DNA from: Streptomyces genisteinicus
GTDB lineage: Bacteria; Actinomycetota; Actinomycetes; Streptomycetales; Streptomycetaceae
NCBI RefSeq assembly: GCF_014489615.1
Contig: NZ_CP060826.1
Location: 412,917-476,916 of the forward strand
Length of the DNA: 64,000 bases
Direction: 5' to 3'
The position numbers and the translations under genes are program-made. The notes beneath the pieces are model-generated. The model ran no database searches, was not told where the DNA came from, and worked only from the letters and a program-made list of their open reading frames with translations. Shown here in pieces: positions 23,160-34,000 of the stretch; positions within the stretch are counted from its first letter, which is position 1; each line of letters begins with the position of its first letter.

Positions 23160-24123
23160 GCTGTGTGCTCCTTGAATGGGTGACGTTGCGGTGGATGTCG
23201 AGCGTCGCCGCCGACCGGTTGAGGGTGATGTAGTGCAGGCCCGGCGCTCCCTCGGCGAGCAGCCGCTCGGCCATCGACGTGGCGTGCTCGACGCCGATGC
23301 GGTGCCCCTCCGCCGGGTTCCCGCGAGCGGCCTCCAGCCGGCGGGCCAGCGGCGCCGGGAAGGCCGCGCCGCTCAGTTCGGCGAAGCGGGCGACCTGGCG
23401 TACGTCGGTGGCCGGCATGATCTCCGGGATGACGGGGGTGTCGCAGCCGGCCGCGGCGACCCGGTCGCGCAGCCGCAGGTAGTCCTCGACGTGGAAGAAC
23501 ATCTGGGTGATCGCGTAGTCGGCGCCGGCCCGGCACTTCGCCACGAAGTGCCGGATGTCGCTCTCCCAGTCGGGGGAGCGCGGGTGCCGCTCCGGGAAGG
23601 CCGCCACACCGACGCGGAACCCTCCCGTCTCCTTGACCAGGCGCACCAGTTCGTGCGCGTGGGTGAACCCCGACGGATGCGGGATCCAGGGCGCGCCCGG
23701 GTCACCGGGCGGGTCGCCGCGGAGCACCAGGACGTCGCGGACACCGGCGTCCGCGTACTGCCCGATGACGTGGCGCAGTTCGGCCACCGAATGCCCTACC
23801 GCGGTCAGATGGGCGACCGGACGCAGCGTCGTCTCGTTCACCAGGCGCCTGGCGACCTCCACGGTGCGGTCCCGTGAGGACCCGCCGGCGCCGTACGTGA
23901 CGGACACGAAGTCGGGTGCGAGCGGTTCGACGCGCCGGATCGTCTCCCACAGCGTCCGTTCGCCCTGGGCCGTCCTCGGCGGGAAGAACTCGAACGAGAA
24001 GCTCACCGCGGGCGGGCCCGTCGCGGGGAAGCGGCCCGCGCCGGGGCGCAGGTGCTCGGCGTTCCGCGTCCCGGGCCGGGCCGGAGGATCGCTGACGGTG
24101 GATCGGGGCGCCGCGACGCTCAC
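23137..24123 (-). CDS. metF: Methylenetetrahydrofolate reductase
   Basis: MetF reduces 5,10-methylene-THF to 5-methyl-THF with FAD, supplying the methyl group that turns homocysteine back into methionine. The 328-residue TIM-barrel protein has the family motifs SFEFFPPRT near residue 42, SVTYGAGGS near 75, LVLRGDPPGD and AITQMFFHVE. The GTG start at 24123 follows AGGAGG at 4 nt. The N-terminal 38 residues are a Pro-rich extension before the barrel and are probably disordered. It lies 87 nt after metK, and its end overlaps ahcY by 23 bp. The set lacks metH/metE, which must be elsewhere. Confidence 0.96.
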   Translation of the reverse strand: MSVAAPRSTVSDPPARPGTRNAEHLRPGAGRFPATGPPAVSFSFEFFPPRTAQGERTLWETIRRVEPLAPDFVSVTYGAGGSSRDRTVEVARRLVNETTLRPVAHLTAVGHSVAELRHVIGQYADAGVRDVLVLRGDPPGDPGAPWIPHPSGFTHAHELVRLVKETGGFRVGVAAFPERHPRSPDWESDIRHFVAKCRAGADYAITQMFFHVEDYLRLRDRVAAAGCDTPVIPEIMPATDVRQVARFAELSGAAFPAPLARRLEAARGNPAEGHRIGVEHATSMAERLLAEGAPGLHYITLNRSAATLDIHRNVTHSRSTQHVLAVHR

Positions 24124-24210
24124 GGTTCCTCCTCGGGTTCGCTGGTCGCCGGTGCTGTCTCCTGCGGGCCGGGCGGGCAGCCTGCCCGCCCGGCCCGGAG
24201 CCGTCGGGGC

Positions 24211-25434
24211 TCAGAGCCCCGCGGCCGCCCTGAGCTGCTGCGCGCGGTCGGTGCGCTCCCAGGTGAAGTCGGGGAGCTCGCGGCCGAAGTGGCCGTAGGC
24301 CGCGGTCTGCGCGTAGATCGGGCGGAGCAGGTCGAGATCGCGGATGATCGCGGCCGGGCGGAGGTCGAAGACCTCGGAGATGGCCTGCTCGATCTTCTCG
24401 ACGTCGGTGGTGGCGGTTCCGAAGGTCTCGACGAAGAGACCGACCGGCTCCGCCTTGCCGATGGCGTAGGCGACCTGGACCTCGCAGCGGGCCGCGAGAC
24501 CGGCCGCCACGACGTTCTTGGCGACCCAGCGCATGGCGTACGCGGCCGAGCGGTCCACCTTCGACGGGTCCTTGCCGGAGAAGGCGCCGCCGCCGTGGCG
24601 GGCCATGCCGCCGTAGGTGTCGATGATGATCTTGCGGCCGGTGAGGCCGGCGTCGCCCATCGGGCCGCCGATCTCGAAGCGCCCGGTCGGGTTGACCAGC
24701 AGCCGGTAGCCGTCGGTGTCCAGCTTGATGCCGTCCTCGGCCAGCTGCTTCAGCACGTGCTCGACGACGAACTCGCGGATGTCGGGCGCGAGCAGCGAGT
24801 CCAGGTCGATGTCGGACGCGTGCTGCGAGGACACCACGACGGTGTCGAGGCGGACCGCCGTGTCGCCGTCGTACTCGATGGTGACCTGCGTCTTGCCGTC
24901 CGGGCGCAGGTAGGGGATGGTCCCGTTCCTGCGGACCTCGGACAGCCGGCGGGAGAGCCGGTGGGCCAGGTGGATCGGCAGCGGCATCAGCTCGGGCGTC
25001 TCGTCGCACGCGTACCCGAACATCAGGCCCTGGTCGCCCGCGCCCTGCTTGTCGAGCTCGTCGCCCCCGTCCTGCGGGGAGCCACCCTCGACGCGCTTCT
25101 CGTACGCCGTGTCGACGCCCTGCGCGATGTCCGGGGACTGGGCGCCGATGGACACCGAGACGCCGCAGGAGGCGCCGTCGAAGCCCTTCTTCGACGAGTC
25201 GTAGCCGATCTCGAGGACGGCGTCGCGCACGAGCTGGGCGATCGGGACGTACGCCGTGGTGGTGACCTCGCCCGCGATGTGCACCTGCCCGGTGGTGATC
25301 AGCGTCTCGACGGCGACCCGGGAGGTCGGGTCCTCCGTGAGCATGGCGTCGAGGATCGTGTCGCTGATCCGGTCGGCGATCTTGTCGGGGTGGCCCTCGG
25401 TCACGGACTCCGAGGTGAACAGACGACGGGACAT
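24211..25434 (-). CDS. metK: S-adenosylmethionine synthetase
   Basis: MetK makes SAM from methionine and ATP in the cytosol. The 407-residue protein has all the family landmarks: FTSESVTEGHPDKIADRISD at the N-terminus, GAGDQGLMFGYACDETPE in the middle, and the P-loop-like GGGAFSGKDPSKVDRSAAY. The ATG at 25434 has GGAG 5 nt upstream. The reading frame runs further upstream, but the extra residues show no conservation. It is the first gene of a leftward metK-metF-ahcY set, which together makes SAM and clears SAH. Such cassettes are found in antibiotic clusters that need heavy methylation. Confidence 0.97.
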   Translation of the reverse strand: MSRRLFTSESVTEGHPDKIADRISDTILDAMLTEDPTSRVAVETLITTGQVHIAGEVTTTAYVPIAQLVRDAVLEIGYDSSKKGFDGASCGVSVSIGAQSPDIAQGVDTAYEKRVEGGSPQDGGDELDKQGAGDQGLMFGYACDETPELMPLPIHLAHRLSRRLSEVRRNGTIPYLRPDGKTQVTIEYDGDTAVRLDTVVVSSQHASDIDLDSLLAPDIREFVVEHVLKQLAEDGIKLDTDGYRLLVNPTGRFEIGGPMGDAGLTGRKIIIDTYGGMARHGGGAFSGKDPSKVDRSAAYAMRWVAKNVVAAGLAARCEVQVAYAIGKAEPVGLFVETFGTATTDVEKIEQAISEVFDLRPAAIIRDLDLLRPIYAQTAAYGHFGRELPDFTWERTDRAQQLRAAAGL

Positions 25435-25800
25435 GGCTCTCCAGACGGTTGCGGCGCGCGGCACGGTCAAGGACGGACTGGCGGCAGGCGGGCAGCCCGC
25501 GTCCCGACCACGATGGCCACACCCGAACGAGGAATGCTCGAAGAACGACGGAACCTGAACGGAGAGCGGCCCGAGAGAAGTTGCCCGGAGCCATGCCCTC
25601 CGCTCCGCGCGGAGCCGCTCCCCGCACGCCTGCCGCGGGCACCTGAACGCTGTACACCCGCAGGCCGATCGGCGACAGTGGATGCCGTCCGCGGAGGACG
25701 GGGCACGCGCCGCGGCCCGGCCGGGCCGTCGCGCCCGGCACGCGGACCGAGCGGTCCGCAGGCGCGGCACGGGGCGGCGGCAGGCGAGGGGGACGCGGGG
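25435..25800. other. Gap upstream of metK; no gene seen
   Basis: This 366-bp region must carry the metK operon promoter, reading left. I found no clear promoter boxes. I also found no conserved SAM- or SAH-riboswitch core. The region is less G-rich than its flanks around 25505-25570. Confidence 0.6.
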
Positions 25801-26391
25801 ATGGTACGGAGGACCGGACGCGGACGGGCCGTCACCGGGGGCGAGGACCTGGACCTGTACCAGTACGCCTGCCTCGCCGGCGGGGTCCTGCGGGTCGCGG
25901 AGAGCGCCGTCCTGGTCCTCGTCGAGCGCGGGACGCTGTCCCTGGCGGCGGCCCGTCTGCGGGTCGTTGGCGACCGGCACTGCGAGCACCCGGTGGAAGA
26001 GGCCGTCGTCACCGCCTGCCCGCGGAGCAAGCCCCTGCGGCAGGTGATCGACGCTGTCGGCCGTTCCGCGGAGGCCGGCGACGTCGTCCGGAGCCTCGTC
26101 TCGCTGGGCCTGCTCGGCCCCCGGCGGCACAGGCCCACCCGCGCCGGGCGGCGACGCCTCGCGGACGCCGCCTCGACGGGACGCGTCCCCGCCTTCGCGC
26201 TCCACGGCGCGGCCGCCCTGGTCCGCGCCTCCACAAGGAGCGGGCCGCCCGGACCCCGCTCCGTCCCCGACGGCCTCGGACGCACCCTGGTCCGCATGGG
26301 CAAGGCGCTGGACGACGACCGCGGCCACACCACGGACGGCGGCTCGGGCGGCACCGACGCCGGCGGCGGCGGGGGCGGCGGCGGCGACTGA
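25801..26391 (+). CDS. TIGR04222-like actinobacterial protein of unknown function
   Basis: A 196-residue protein starting at ATG 25801 after a GAGGGGGACGCGGGG purine-rich leader. The segment beginning LDLYQYACLAGGVLRVAESA, then LVERGTLSL and HPVEEAVV, resembles the winged-helix-like repeat of the TIGR04222 family as I recall it. A second, degenerate copy (VVRSLVSLGLL, TRAGRRRLADAA) follows. Members of that family often end in a membrane segment and a Gly-rich tail. Here the Gly-rich tail is present (eight consecutive Gly near the end) but no membrane helix is. Function is unknown. It is the first of three small rightward genes between the SAM cassette and the PKS-NRPS genes. Confidence 0.72.
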   Translation: MVRRTGRGRAVTGGEDLDLYQYACLAGGVLRVAESAVLVLVERGTLSLAAARLRVVGDRHCEHPVEEAVVTACPRSKPLRQVIDAVGRSAEAGDVVRSLVSLGLLGPRRHRPTRAGRRRLADAASTGRVPAFALHGAAALVRASTRSGPPGPRSVPDGLGRTLVRMGKALDDDRGHTTDGGSGGTDAGGGGGGGGD

Positions 26392-26500
26392 CAGCGCCGG
26401 ACCGCCCCGCGGGCCCGCGTGCCGGCGGCGGCACCCACCGGCGTTCCCCCGGGACACGCCGGACGCACGCGGCGAAGCCCGTCCCCGGTCCGCGATCACG

Positions 26501-27145
26501 GTGCCGCATACTTCTGCGATGGACACCCCGAGGGCCACCTGGCGCAACACCACCCACGACTGGGCCGGCACCGTCGACCGCGGCCACCTGGAGCACATCC
26601 GCCGCGACCGGGCCGCCCTCGCCCCCGGCGGCACCCTGCACCTGATCCTGGAAGTCGTCGCCTACGCGGCGGACGAGGCAGAGACCGGTCACGGCGGCCT
26701 CTGCCGGATCACCCTCCACCCGGACGGCTCGGTGGCCGTCGCCGACAACGGACGCGGGACCGACACCCGCGTCGACGACACAGGACGCACGGTGCGGAAG
26801 CCGGTCATGGCGACGAAGGACCTCCGGTTCTTCGACGACCCCGAGGCGCCGCCCCTCCCCGACGGGCACCCGCGCCGGGGCATGTCCGTCGTCGCCGCCC
26901 TCAGCACGTGGCTGACCCACACCAACCGCCGTCTCGGCGGTTCCTGGACCCAGCGCTACGAGCACGGCGTGCCCACCACCGATCTGCGACCGGTCCCCGA
27001 CGACCTCACCACCGGCACCACGGTCCACTTCCTCCCGGACCACCCGCCGCGCACAGCGGGCGGCCCCGCCCCCGACGACCTGGCCCGGCTGACCCGGTGG
27101 TGGCCGCACCTCGCCGTCACCGTCGACGACCGCCGCGGCAGCTGA
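26501..27145 (+). CDS. GyrB-like GHKL ATPase-domain protein, probably catalytically altered
   Basis: The 214 residues line up with the N-terminal ATPase domain of DNA gyrase B: HLILEVVxxxxDEA, DGSVAVADNGRGT, HPRRGMSVVAALS and YEHGVP. Length stops before the transducer and TOPRIM domains, so it is a stand-alone ATP-binding domain. In gyrase the motif EVVDNxxDE supplies the Mg-binding Asn; here it is EVVAYAADE, so that Asn is Tyr. The Gly-rich lid is also shortened. It may bind nucleotide without hydrolysing it, or be a decaying duplicate. Start is GTG 26501 or ATG 26519; neither has a good SD. Not a credible functional gyrase for self-resistance. Confidence 0.72.
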   Translation: MPHTSAMDTPRATWRNTTHDWAGTVDRGHLEHIRRDRAALAPGGTLHLILEVVAYAADEAETGHGGLCRITLHPDGSVAVADNGRGTDTRVDDTGRTVRKPVMATKDLRFFDDPEAPPLPDGHPRRGMSVVAALSTWLTHTNRRLGGSWTQRYEHGVPTTDLRPVPDDLTTGTTVHFLPDHPPRTAGGPAPDDLARLTRWWPHLAVTVDDRRGS

Positions 27146-27210
27146 CACCGCTGCTCCTGAACGCCTCCGCCTCCGCCGCCTCCGCACGAGCACGCCCCGA
27201 GGAAACGAAG

Positions 27211-27711
27211 GTGCGCCCCATGAAGTACACCGTCTCCATCGAGATCGCCCTGCCGCGCCGGACGGTGGTCCAGCTGCTCGCCGACCCGGCACACCTGCCG
27301 CAGTGGCTGCGCGGCCTCGTGCTGCACGAGCCGCTGAGCGGAGAGCACGGGCGGCCCGGCACGACGTCGCGGGTCGTGCTGCAGATGGGCGGGCGGACCA
27401 TGGAGTGCACCGAGACCGTCACCCGCCGGGAACCGGAGGATCTGCGCGACCTCGCGCAGGCGGGCGTGGCCCGCTTCGACCGCGAGATCGTCACCGACGG
27501 CATGTGGAGCGCCGTGGGCGACCGGCTGACCGAAGCCGGCCCGGAGACGACGCTCTGGGAGAGCGAGAGCGAATACCGGTTCAGCAGCCTCCCGATGAAA
27601 CTGGTGGCACTGCTGATGCCGGGCTCCTTCCGCAAGCAGTCGCGACAGCACATGACGGACTTCAAGGCGTTCGCCGAGCACGGCACGGACGTCCGCGACG
27701 CGACGGACTGA
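27211..27711 (+). CDS. SRPBCC (START/Bet v1-like) family protein
   Basis: A protein of about 166 residues with the typical SRPBCC opening MKYTVSIEIALPRRTVVQLLADPAHLPQW, a beta-alpha-alpha start leading to a conserved Trp, and a C-terminal long helix (RQSRQHMTDFKAFAEH). Members bind hydrophobic ligands; some act as polyketide cyclases/aromatases, but most of this small type have no known substrate. GAGG lies 8 nt before GTG 27211 and 17 nt before ATG 27220, so the GTG start is preferred. It is the last gene before the PKS-NRPS pair on the same strand, with a 317-bp gap. A tailoring role is possible but not shown by sequence. Confidence 0.82.
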   Translation: MRPMKYTVSIEIALPRRTVVQLLADPAHLPQWLRGLVLHEPLSGEHGRPGTTSRVVLQMGGRTMECTETVTRREPEDLRDLAQAGVARFDREIVTDGMWSAVGDRLTEAGPETTLWESESEYRFSSLPMKLVALLMPGSFRKQSRQHMTDFKAFAEHGTDVRDATD

Positions 27712-28028
27712 GCGCACCCGGTCGCACGCCACGCGCCAGGGACGACCCGTCCGGGGCGTGATCGCGTCCGGTGCGATCTCCGTCCGGTGGGCGTGATCGC
27801 GTCCGGCCGCGACGCCGTTCCGGCGCGGTCCCACGGCACACGCCGAGCCGTGCCGGGGGGTTTTCGGACCGGCAGCAACCCTGTCTCGGACATGCACTCA
27901 GGGGCCGCTCAAGACGGGTTCGAAGAGCGGTCGACGACCCGGACCGGCTGCCCGGGGATGACCGAAGGTGGATGAGGAACCCCTGTCTGCGCTTCCTTGC
28001 GGCACCCCCCAGTGTCTGGAGTGAATGC
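27712..28028 (+). other. Promoter region of the PKS-NRPS operon
   Basis: This 317-bp gap holds the direct repeat above. I see no clear -10/-35 pair. The gene start is fixed by GGAG at 28018-28021. Confidence 0.5.
27754..27806. repeat. 18-bp direct repeat upstream of the PKS-NRPS operon
   Basis: GGGCGTGATCGCGTCCGG occurs at 27754-27771 and again at 27789-27806, a 35-bp period. A third partial copy (GATCTCCGTCCGGTG) lies between them. The set is about 220 bp before the first PKS-NRPS start. Direct repeats in such a place are typical of activator sites. Confidence 0.5.
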
Positions 28029-31000
28029 ATGTCCTCGTCCGATGTCGACAGGCTCGAGACCTATCTGCGACGCACGACAAGCGCGCTGCTCAAGGCGGAG
28101 GAGGACCTCTCCGCCGAGCGCGCCGCACGCACCGAGCCCATCGCCATCGTGTCCGTGGGATGCCGGCTGCCCGGAGGCGTCGACACCCCCGAGGACTTCT
28201 GGCGGCTGCTCTCCCAGGGCGAGGACGCGACGGGCGCGCTGCCCGCCCGCTGGGACGGACTCGACCTGTACGACCCCGATCCGGACGCGGTGGGCAAGAG
28301 CAGCGCCCGCGCGGGCGGCTTCCTCGCGGACGTCGAGGGCTTCGACGCGGAGTTCTTCGGCATCTCCCCGCGCGAGGCACGGTCCATGGACCCCCAGCAG
28401 CGCCTGATCCTGGAAGTGGTGTGGGAGACGCTGGAGCGGGCCGGAATCCGCCCCGCCGAACTCGGTGAGAGCCGTACCGGCGTGTACCTCGGAGCGATGG
28501 GATCCGACTACGGCGGTCCGGGCGCCGATCTGGCGGCGTTCGACGGCTATGCCGGCACCGGAACCGCTGCCAGCGTGCTGTCCGGGCGCGTCTCGTACAC
28601 CCTGGGCCTGCAGGGCCCCGCGATGACCGTGGACGCGGCCTGCGCCTCCTCGCTCGTCTCCCTCCACCTTGCCGTCCAGGCCCTGCGCGCCGGGGAATGC
28701 GACCTCGCCCTGGCCGGCGGCGTGACGGTGATGAGCACCCCCGCGGTCTTCGTCGAGTTCTCACGGCTCAAGGGGATGGCCCCGGACGGACGGTGCAAGA
28801 GCTTCTCCGCGGACGCCGACGGCGCCGGCTGGGCGGAGGGCGCCGCCGTCCTCGCCCTCAAGCGGCTGTCGGACGCCGAGCGTGACGGCTCCGCCGTCCT
28901 CGCGCTGATCCGGGGCTCGGCGGTGAACCACGACGGCCGCAGCCAGGGACTCACCGCGCCGAACGGCCCCGCCCAGCAGCGGGTCATCCAGGACGCGCTG
29001 GTGTCGGCGGGTCTGGTGGCGGGTGATGTGGATGCGGTGGAGGCGCATGGGACGGGTACGTCGTTGGGTGATCCGATCGAGGCGGGTGCTCTGGCGGCGG
29101 TGTTCGGTCCGGGGCGTGAGGCGGGGCGTCCGTTGTGTCTGGGGTCGGTGAAGTCGAACATCGGTCATGCGCAGGCTGCTGCGGGGATGGCCGGTGTGAT
29201 CAAGATGGTGCTGGCGTTGGAGAACGAGTGTCTGCCGCGGACGTTGCATGCCGAGGTGCCCAGTGAGCATGTGGACTGGGAGGGCAGTGGTCTGCATCTG
29301 CTGGGTGAGGCGCGTGCGTGGCCGAGGGATGCGGCGCGGCCGCGTCGGGCAGGTGTGTCCTCCTTCGGCCTCAGCGGCACCAACGCCCACGTCGTCCTGG
29401 AGGAGGCGCCCTCCGCCGCGCGGCCCGGGGACGACGCGACGCGGCGGCCCGGCGACGGACGCCCGGCGCCCGGCGACGACCGGGCGGTATCCGGCGGCGG
29501 ACGGACGGAACCCGGCGAGGCGCGCGCGGAGGACGACCGGAGGCCGGAACCCGCCCCCGCCCACACGGTGTTCCTGTCCGGTCGCGACGACACCGCGCTG
29601 CGCGCACAGGCCGGCCGCTGGGCACGCTGGCTGGAGGACCGCTCCGCGACCTCCCTCGCCGCCCTCGCCGCGACCACCGCGCACGACCGCACCCACCTGC
29701 CGTGCCGCGCGGCCGTCACCACGCACAGCACGGACGAGCTGATCCGGCAGCTCGACCTCCTGGCCGCCGGCCACACACCCCCCACGACGGCGGTCGCCAC
29801 CGCCACCGACACGGACACCGCCTTCCTCTTCACCGGACAGGGCAGCCAGCATCCGCGCATGGGGTACGACCTCGCCCGCGTCCACCCCCGCTTCGCCCGG
29901 GCGCTGGACACCGTGACGGCCGCCCTCGACCCGCACCTGCCGCGCCCGATCCAGGAGATCCTCTTCGCCCCCGAGGGCTCGCCCGAGGCCGGTCTCCTCC
30001 ACGAGACCCGGTACGCCCAGCCCGCCCTCTTCGCGTACCAGGTGGCCCTCCACCGGCTCTGGGAGTCGTGGGGCGTCGCACCGGACGCCCTCGCGGGCCA
30101 CTCCCTCGGCGAGATCACCGCCGCACACCTGTCCGGAATCCTCGACCTCCCCGACGCGGCTCGCCTCGTCGCCGCCCGCGCCCGGCTCATGCAGGCCTGC
30201 CCGGCGGGCGGGGGCATGACCCAGCTCGCCGCCTCCGAGGACGAGGTGCTCGCGCGGCTGACCGGTCTCGACGGCCGCGTCGCCGTCGCCGCCGTCAACG
30301 GACCCCGGTCCACGGTGATCAGCGGCGACGCCGACGCCGTCGCCGCCGTCGCCGGGCACTTCGAGGACCTCGGCCGACGCACCCGGTCCCTCGACGTCTC
30401 CCATGCCTTCCACTCCCCGCACATGGACGGCATGCTCGACGAGTTCCGCGGCGTCCTCGGCACACTGGAGTACCGGACGCCGCACACCCCCGTGGTGTCC
30501 ACCGTCACCGGCGAGCGGGTCACCCCCGGCTCCCGCCCCGGTCACGCGATGCTCACCCCCGACTACTGGGTACGGCAGGCCCGCGACACCGTCCGCTTCC
30601 ACCACGCGCTCTCCGTACTCGTCGACCACGGCATCGGCCGCCTCCTGGAGATCGGCCCCACTCCCGCGCTCACCGCACTCGCCGCCTCCCACCCGGCCCC
30701 CGGAATCCACCGGATCGCCTCCCAGCAGCCCCGCAGGACACCCGACCAGAACGCGGCACTCGCCCAGGCCGTCGGCCACCTGCACACCACCGGCCGGAGC
30801 ATCGACCTCCGGCAGACCCATCCCCACACCGAGACCCTCACGGCCTCCCTGCCCACCTACGCCTTCCAGCGCACCCCTTACTGGATCGACACGGACCACC
30901 GGACACCCGTACCCGATCGCGCTCCGCACCGGCGGCCGGCCGACGGACCGGCCGGACACACCGGCCTCGCGGCCCCGCTCGCGTCGGTCCCCGCCGCCGA

Positions 31001-34000
31001 ACGCCTCGACGCCCTGACGGAGTTCACCCGCCACGCGACCACCGCCCTGCTCGGCGCCCCGCAGACCGTCCCGGCCGACGCCTCCTTCCGGGACTGCGGC
31101 CTGGACTCGATGATGGCCACCGAACTGGCCAAGCGCCTCGAGGAGTACACCGGTCTGCCGCTCGCGTCCGGCCTGGCGTTCGAGCACCCGACGCCGGGGG
31201 CCGTGGCGCGTCACCTGCTCGAGATCCTCGCCGAGGCGGCTCCGGCCCCCGCCGGGCCGGCCGTGGAACGCGCGGCGCAGCGCGACGTCCACCCGGCCAC
31301 CGACGGGCAGCAGCGCCTGTGGTTCCTCGAACAGATGGACCCGGGAACCGCCCGGTACAACACCCGCTCCGCCCTGCGCACCTCCCGGCCGGTCAGCCCC
31401 GAGGTGCTCACGCGTGCCCTGGGCTGGGTGATGGACCGCCACGAGGCGCTGCGCACCCGGCTCGGGCTGCGCGACGGCGAACTCGTCCAGCTCGTCGACG
31501 CCACGTCCGACGACCCGCCGCTGCGGTTCGCCGACGCGTCGGACGCCGGGACCGCGGCCGCACTGATCCGCGACGAGGAGCGCGAACCGTTCCGGCTGAC
31601 CGGGGGACTGCTGTTCCGGCTCCTCGTCGTCGATGCCGGCCCGCACGGGCAGATCCTCTGCCTCACCATGCACCATGCGGTGACCGACGGGTGGTCGGCG
31701 GGTGTGGTGTTCCGTGATCTGTTCGTGGCGTGTGAGGCGTTTGCCGCGGGTGGTGTTCCGGTGGCGGGTGCGGTGGGTGTCCAGTTGGGTGACTGGGCGC
31801 GGTGGGAGCGTGCGCGGGTGGAGGAGGGTGGGTTCGCCGAGGGTGTGGCGTTCCTGGCGGGTGAGCTGGCGGGGGTGGCTCGTCTGGAGTTGCCGGAGCT
31901 GGTGGACGGTTGCGAGCCGGTGGGCGGTGCGGACGGTGCGGGGTCGGCTGACGGGACGGTCGGGTTCGTTCTGTCGGACGGGTTGCGGCGTGGTGTGGAG
32001 GAGTTGGCGGTGGCGGCGTCGGTGACGCCGTACACGGTGCTGGTGAGTGCGTTCGCGGTGGTGCTGGCCCGGTACAGCGGGCAGTGGGACTTTGCGGTGG
32101 GGACGATCTGGGCGAATCGTCGGGCGGATACGGCGGACACGGTGGGGTTCCTGGCGAACACGCTGCCGTTGCGGTGCGACCTGAGCGGGGATCCCGCGTT
32201 CCGGGACCTCCTGACCACCATGCAGCCCCGCGTACTGGGCCTCATGCGCCACCAGGACCTTCCGCTCACCGAGCTCGTCCGGGCCGCCCCGCACCTGCGG
32301 GCGGACGAAGGGAACCCGCTCTTCCGCGCCGCCTTCAACTACCTCGCCCTCCCCGCTCCCGCCTGGCCGGACGACGTCTGGACGCCGGACACGCCGCACA
32401 GCACCCACGGAGGCCTGGAGGACGTCGCCAAGTTCGAGCTGGGGTTGACCCTGGTCGCGCGGGGTGCGGGTGGTGGGTTGCTGGGTGAGCTGGAGTTCCA
32501 GTCGCATGTGCTGGACCGGGCGTCGGCGGAGCGTCTGGTGGAGAACTTCCGGACGTTGCTGTCGGCTGCGGTGGCGGAGCCGGGGACGGCTGTGGGGGAT
32601 CTGGATCTTCTCGGTGCCGGGGAGCGGGAGTGGCTTGCCGTGCGCGGGGGTGGGGTGCTTCCTCCGGCCGGTTCTGTGGTTCCGGTGGTGTCGGCGCTGG
32701 AGCGGGTGCGTGCGCGGGTGGGTGCGGTGCCTGGTGCGGTGGCGTTGTCGGATGGTGGGCGTGATCTGACGTATCGGGAGGTGTGGGACGCGGTAGTGGT
32801 GTTGGCGGGCCGGTTGCGGGCGCTGGGTGTGGGGCGTGAGGTGCTGGTGGGTGTGCATCTGCCGCGGTCGGCGGAGACGGTGGTGGCGATGCTGGCCGTG
32901 TGGCAGGCGGGTGGTGCGTATGTGCCGCTGGATCCTGCGTATCCGGTGGAGCGGTTGCGGCATGTGCGGGAGGACAGCGGTCTGCGGATCGTGATCACGC
33001 GTCCCGAGACCGTGGGCGACTTCGACCCCGCCACCGTGAACACCGTGCCCGTCACCGTCTCCGTCCCCGTCTCCGTCTCCGAGGCAGGTGACCCGACGGA
33101 CGACTCCGTCGAGGACGCCTCCACCCCCGGCGCCGGCGACCTGGCGTACGTCATCTACACCTCCGGCTCGACCGGCAGGCCGAAGGGCGTGATGATCGAG
33201 CACGCCCAGTTCGCCAACTTCTGCGACGCGATCGACGAACGCGTGGGAGGCGGCGCCGGCGACACCTGGCTCGCGGTCACCAGCCCCTCCTTCGACATAT
33301 CGGCCCTCGAACTGCTGTGGACGCTGACGCGTGGTTACCGGGTCGTCGTCGCCGACGGTTCGGTCGCCGACTGGGCCGCGCACCGGAGCCACGCGCCCAC
33401 CCACCTCCAGTGCACCCCGTCGCTGGCCCGGATGCTCCTGGCCGACGCCGACGGGCGGGCCCTGATCGCCGGGCTCGACCACATGATCGTCGGCGGCGAA
33501 GCCCTCGACCGCGCCCTGGCCGAGAAGCTGCTGGGCCTCTGCACCGGCACCGTCACCAACATGTACGGCCCGACCGAGACCACCGTGTGGTCCTCGGCCT
33601 GGCGCCTGACGGACGGCGTCGTCTCGCTCGGTGACCCCCTCGCCGGTAATCGTCTGTATGTGCTGGATGGTGCGGGGCGGTGTGTGCCGCGTGGTGTGCG
33701 GGGGGAGTTGTGGATCGGTGGGCGGGGAGTGGCGCGGGGGTATCTGGGTCGTCGGGAGTTGACGGGGGAGCGGTTCGTCGCTGATCCGTGGGCTGTGGAG
33801 CCGGGTGGCCGGATGTACCGGTCGGGTGATGTGGTGCGGTATCGGGGTGACGGGAGTCTGCAGTACTGCGGTCGTGTGGATCATCAGGTGAAGATCCGGG
33901 GGCATCGGATCGAGCTGGGTGAGATCGAGGCGGTGGTGGGTGGGCTGTCGTCGGTGCTGGAGTGCGCGGCTGTGGTGCGTGAGGACGTGCCTGGTGATGC

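Noticed and set aside
25435..25570. SAM or SAH riboswitch upstream of metK
   Set aside because: I looked for the conserved cores and pseudoknot elements and found none; only weak inverted repeats are present.
26501..27145. Resistant gyrase B for self-protection
   Set aside because: Only the ATPase domain is present and a key catalytic Asn is missing, so it cannot replace GyrB.
27771..28028. Longer N-terminus of the first hybrid gene
   Set aside because: The frame is open, but the extra 86 residues show no homology, and GGAG sits correctly before ATG 28029, which starts a standard docking helix.
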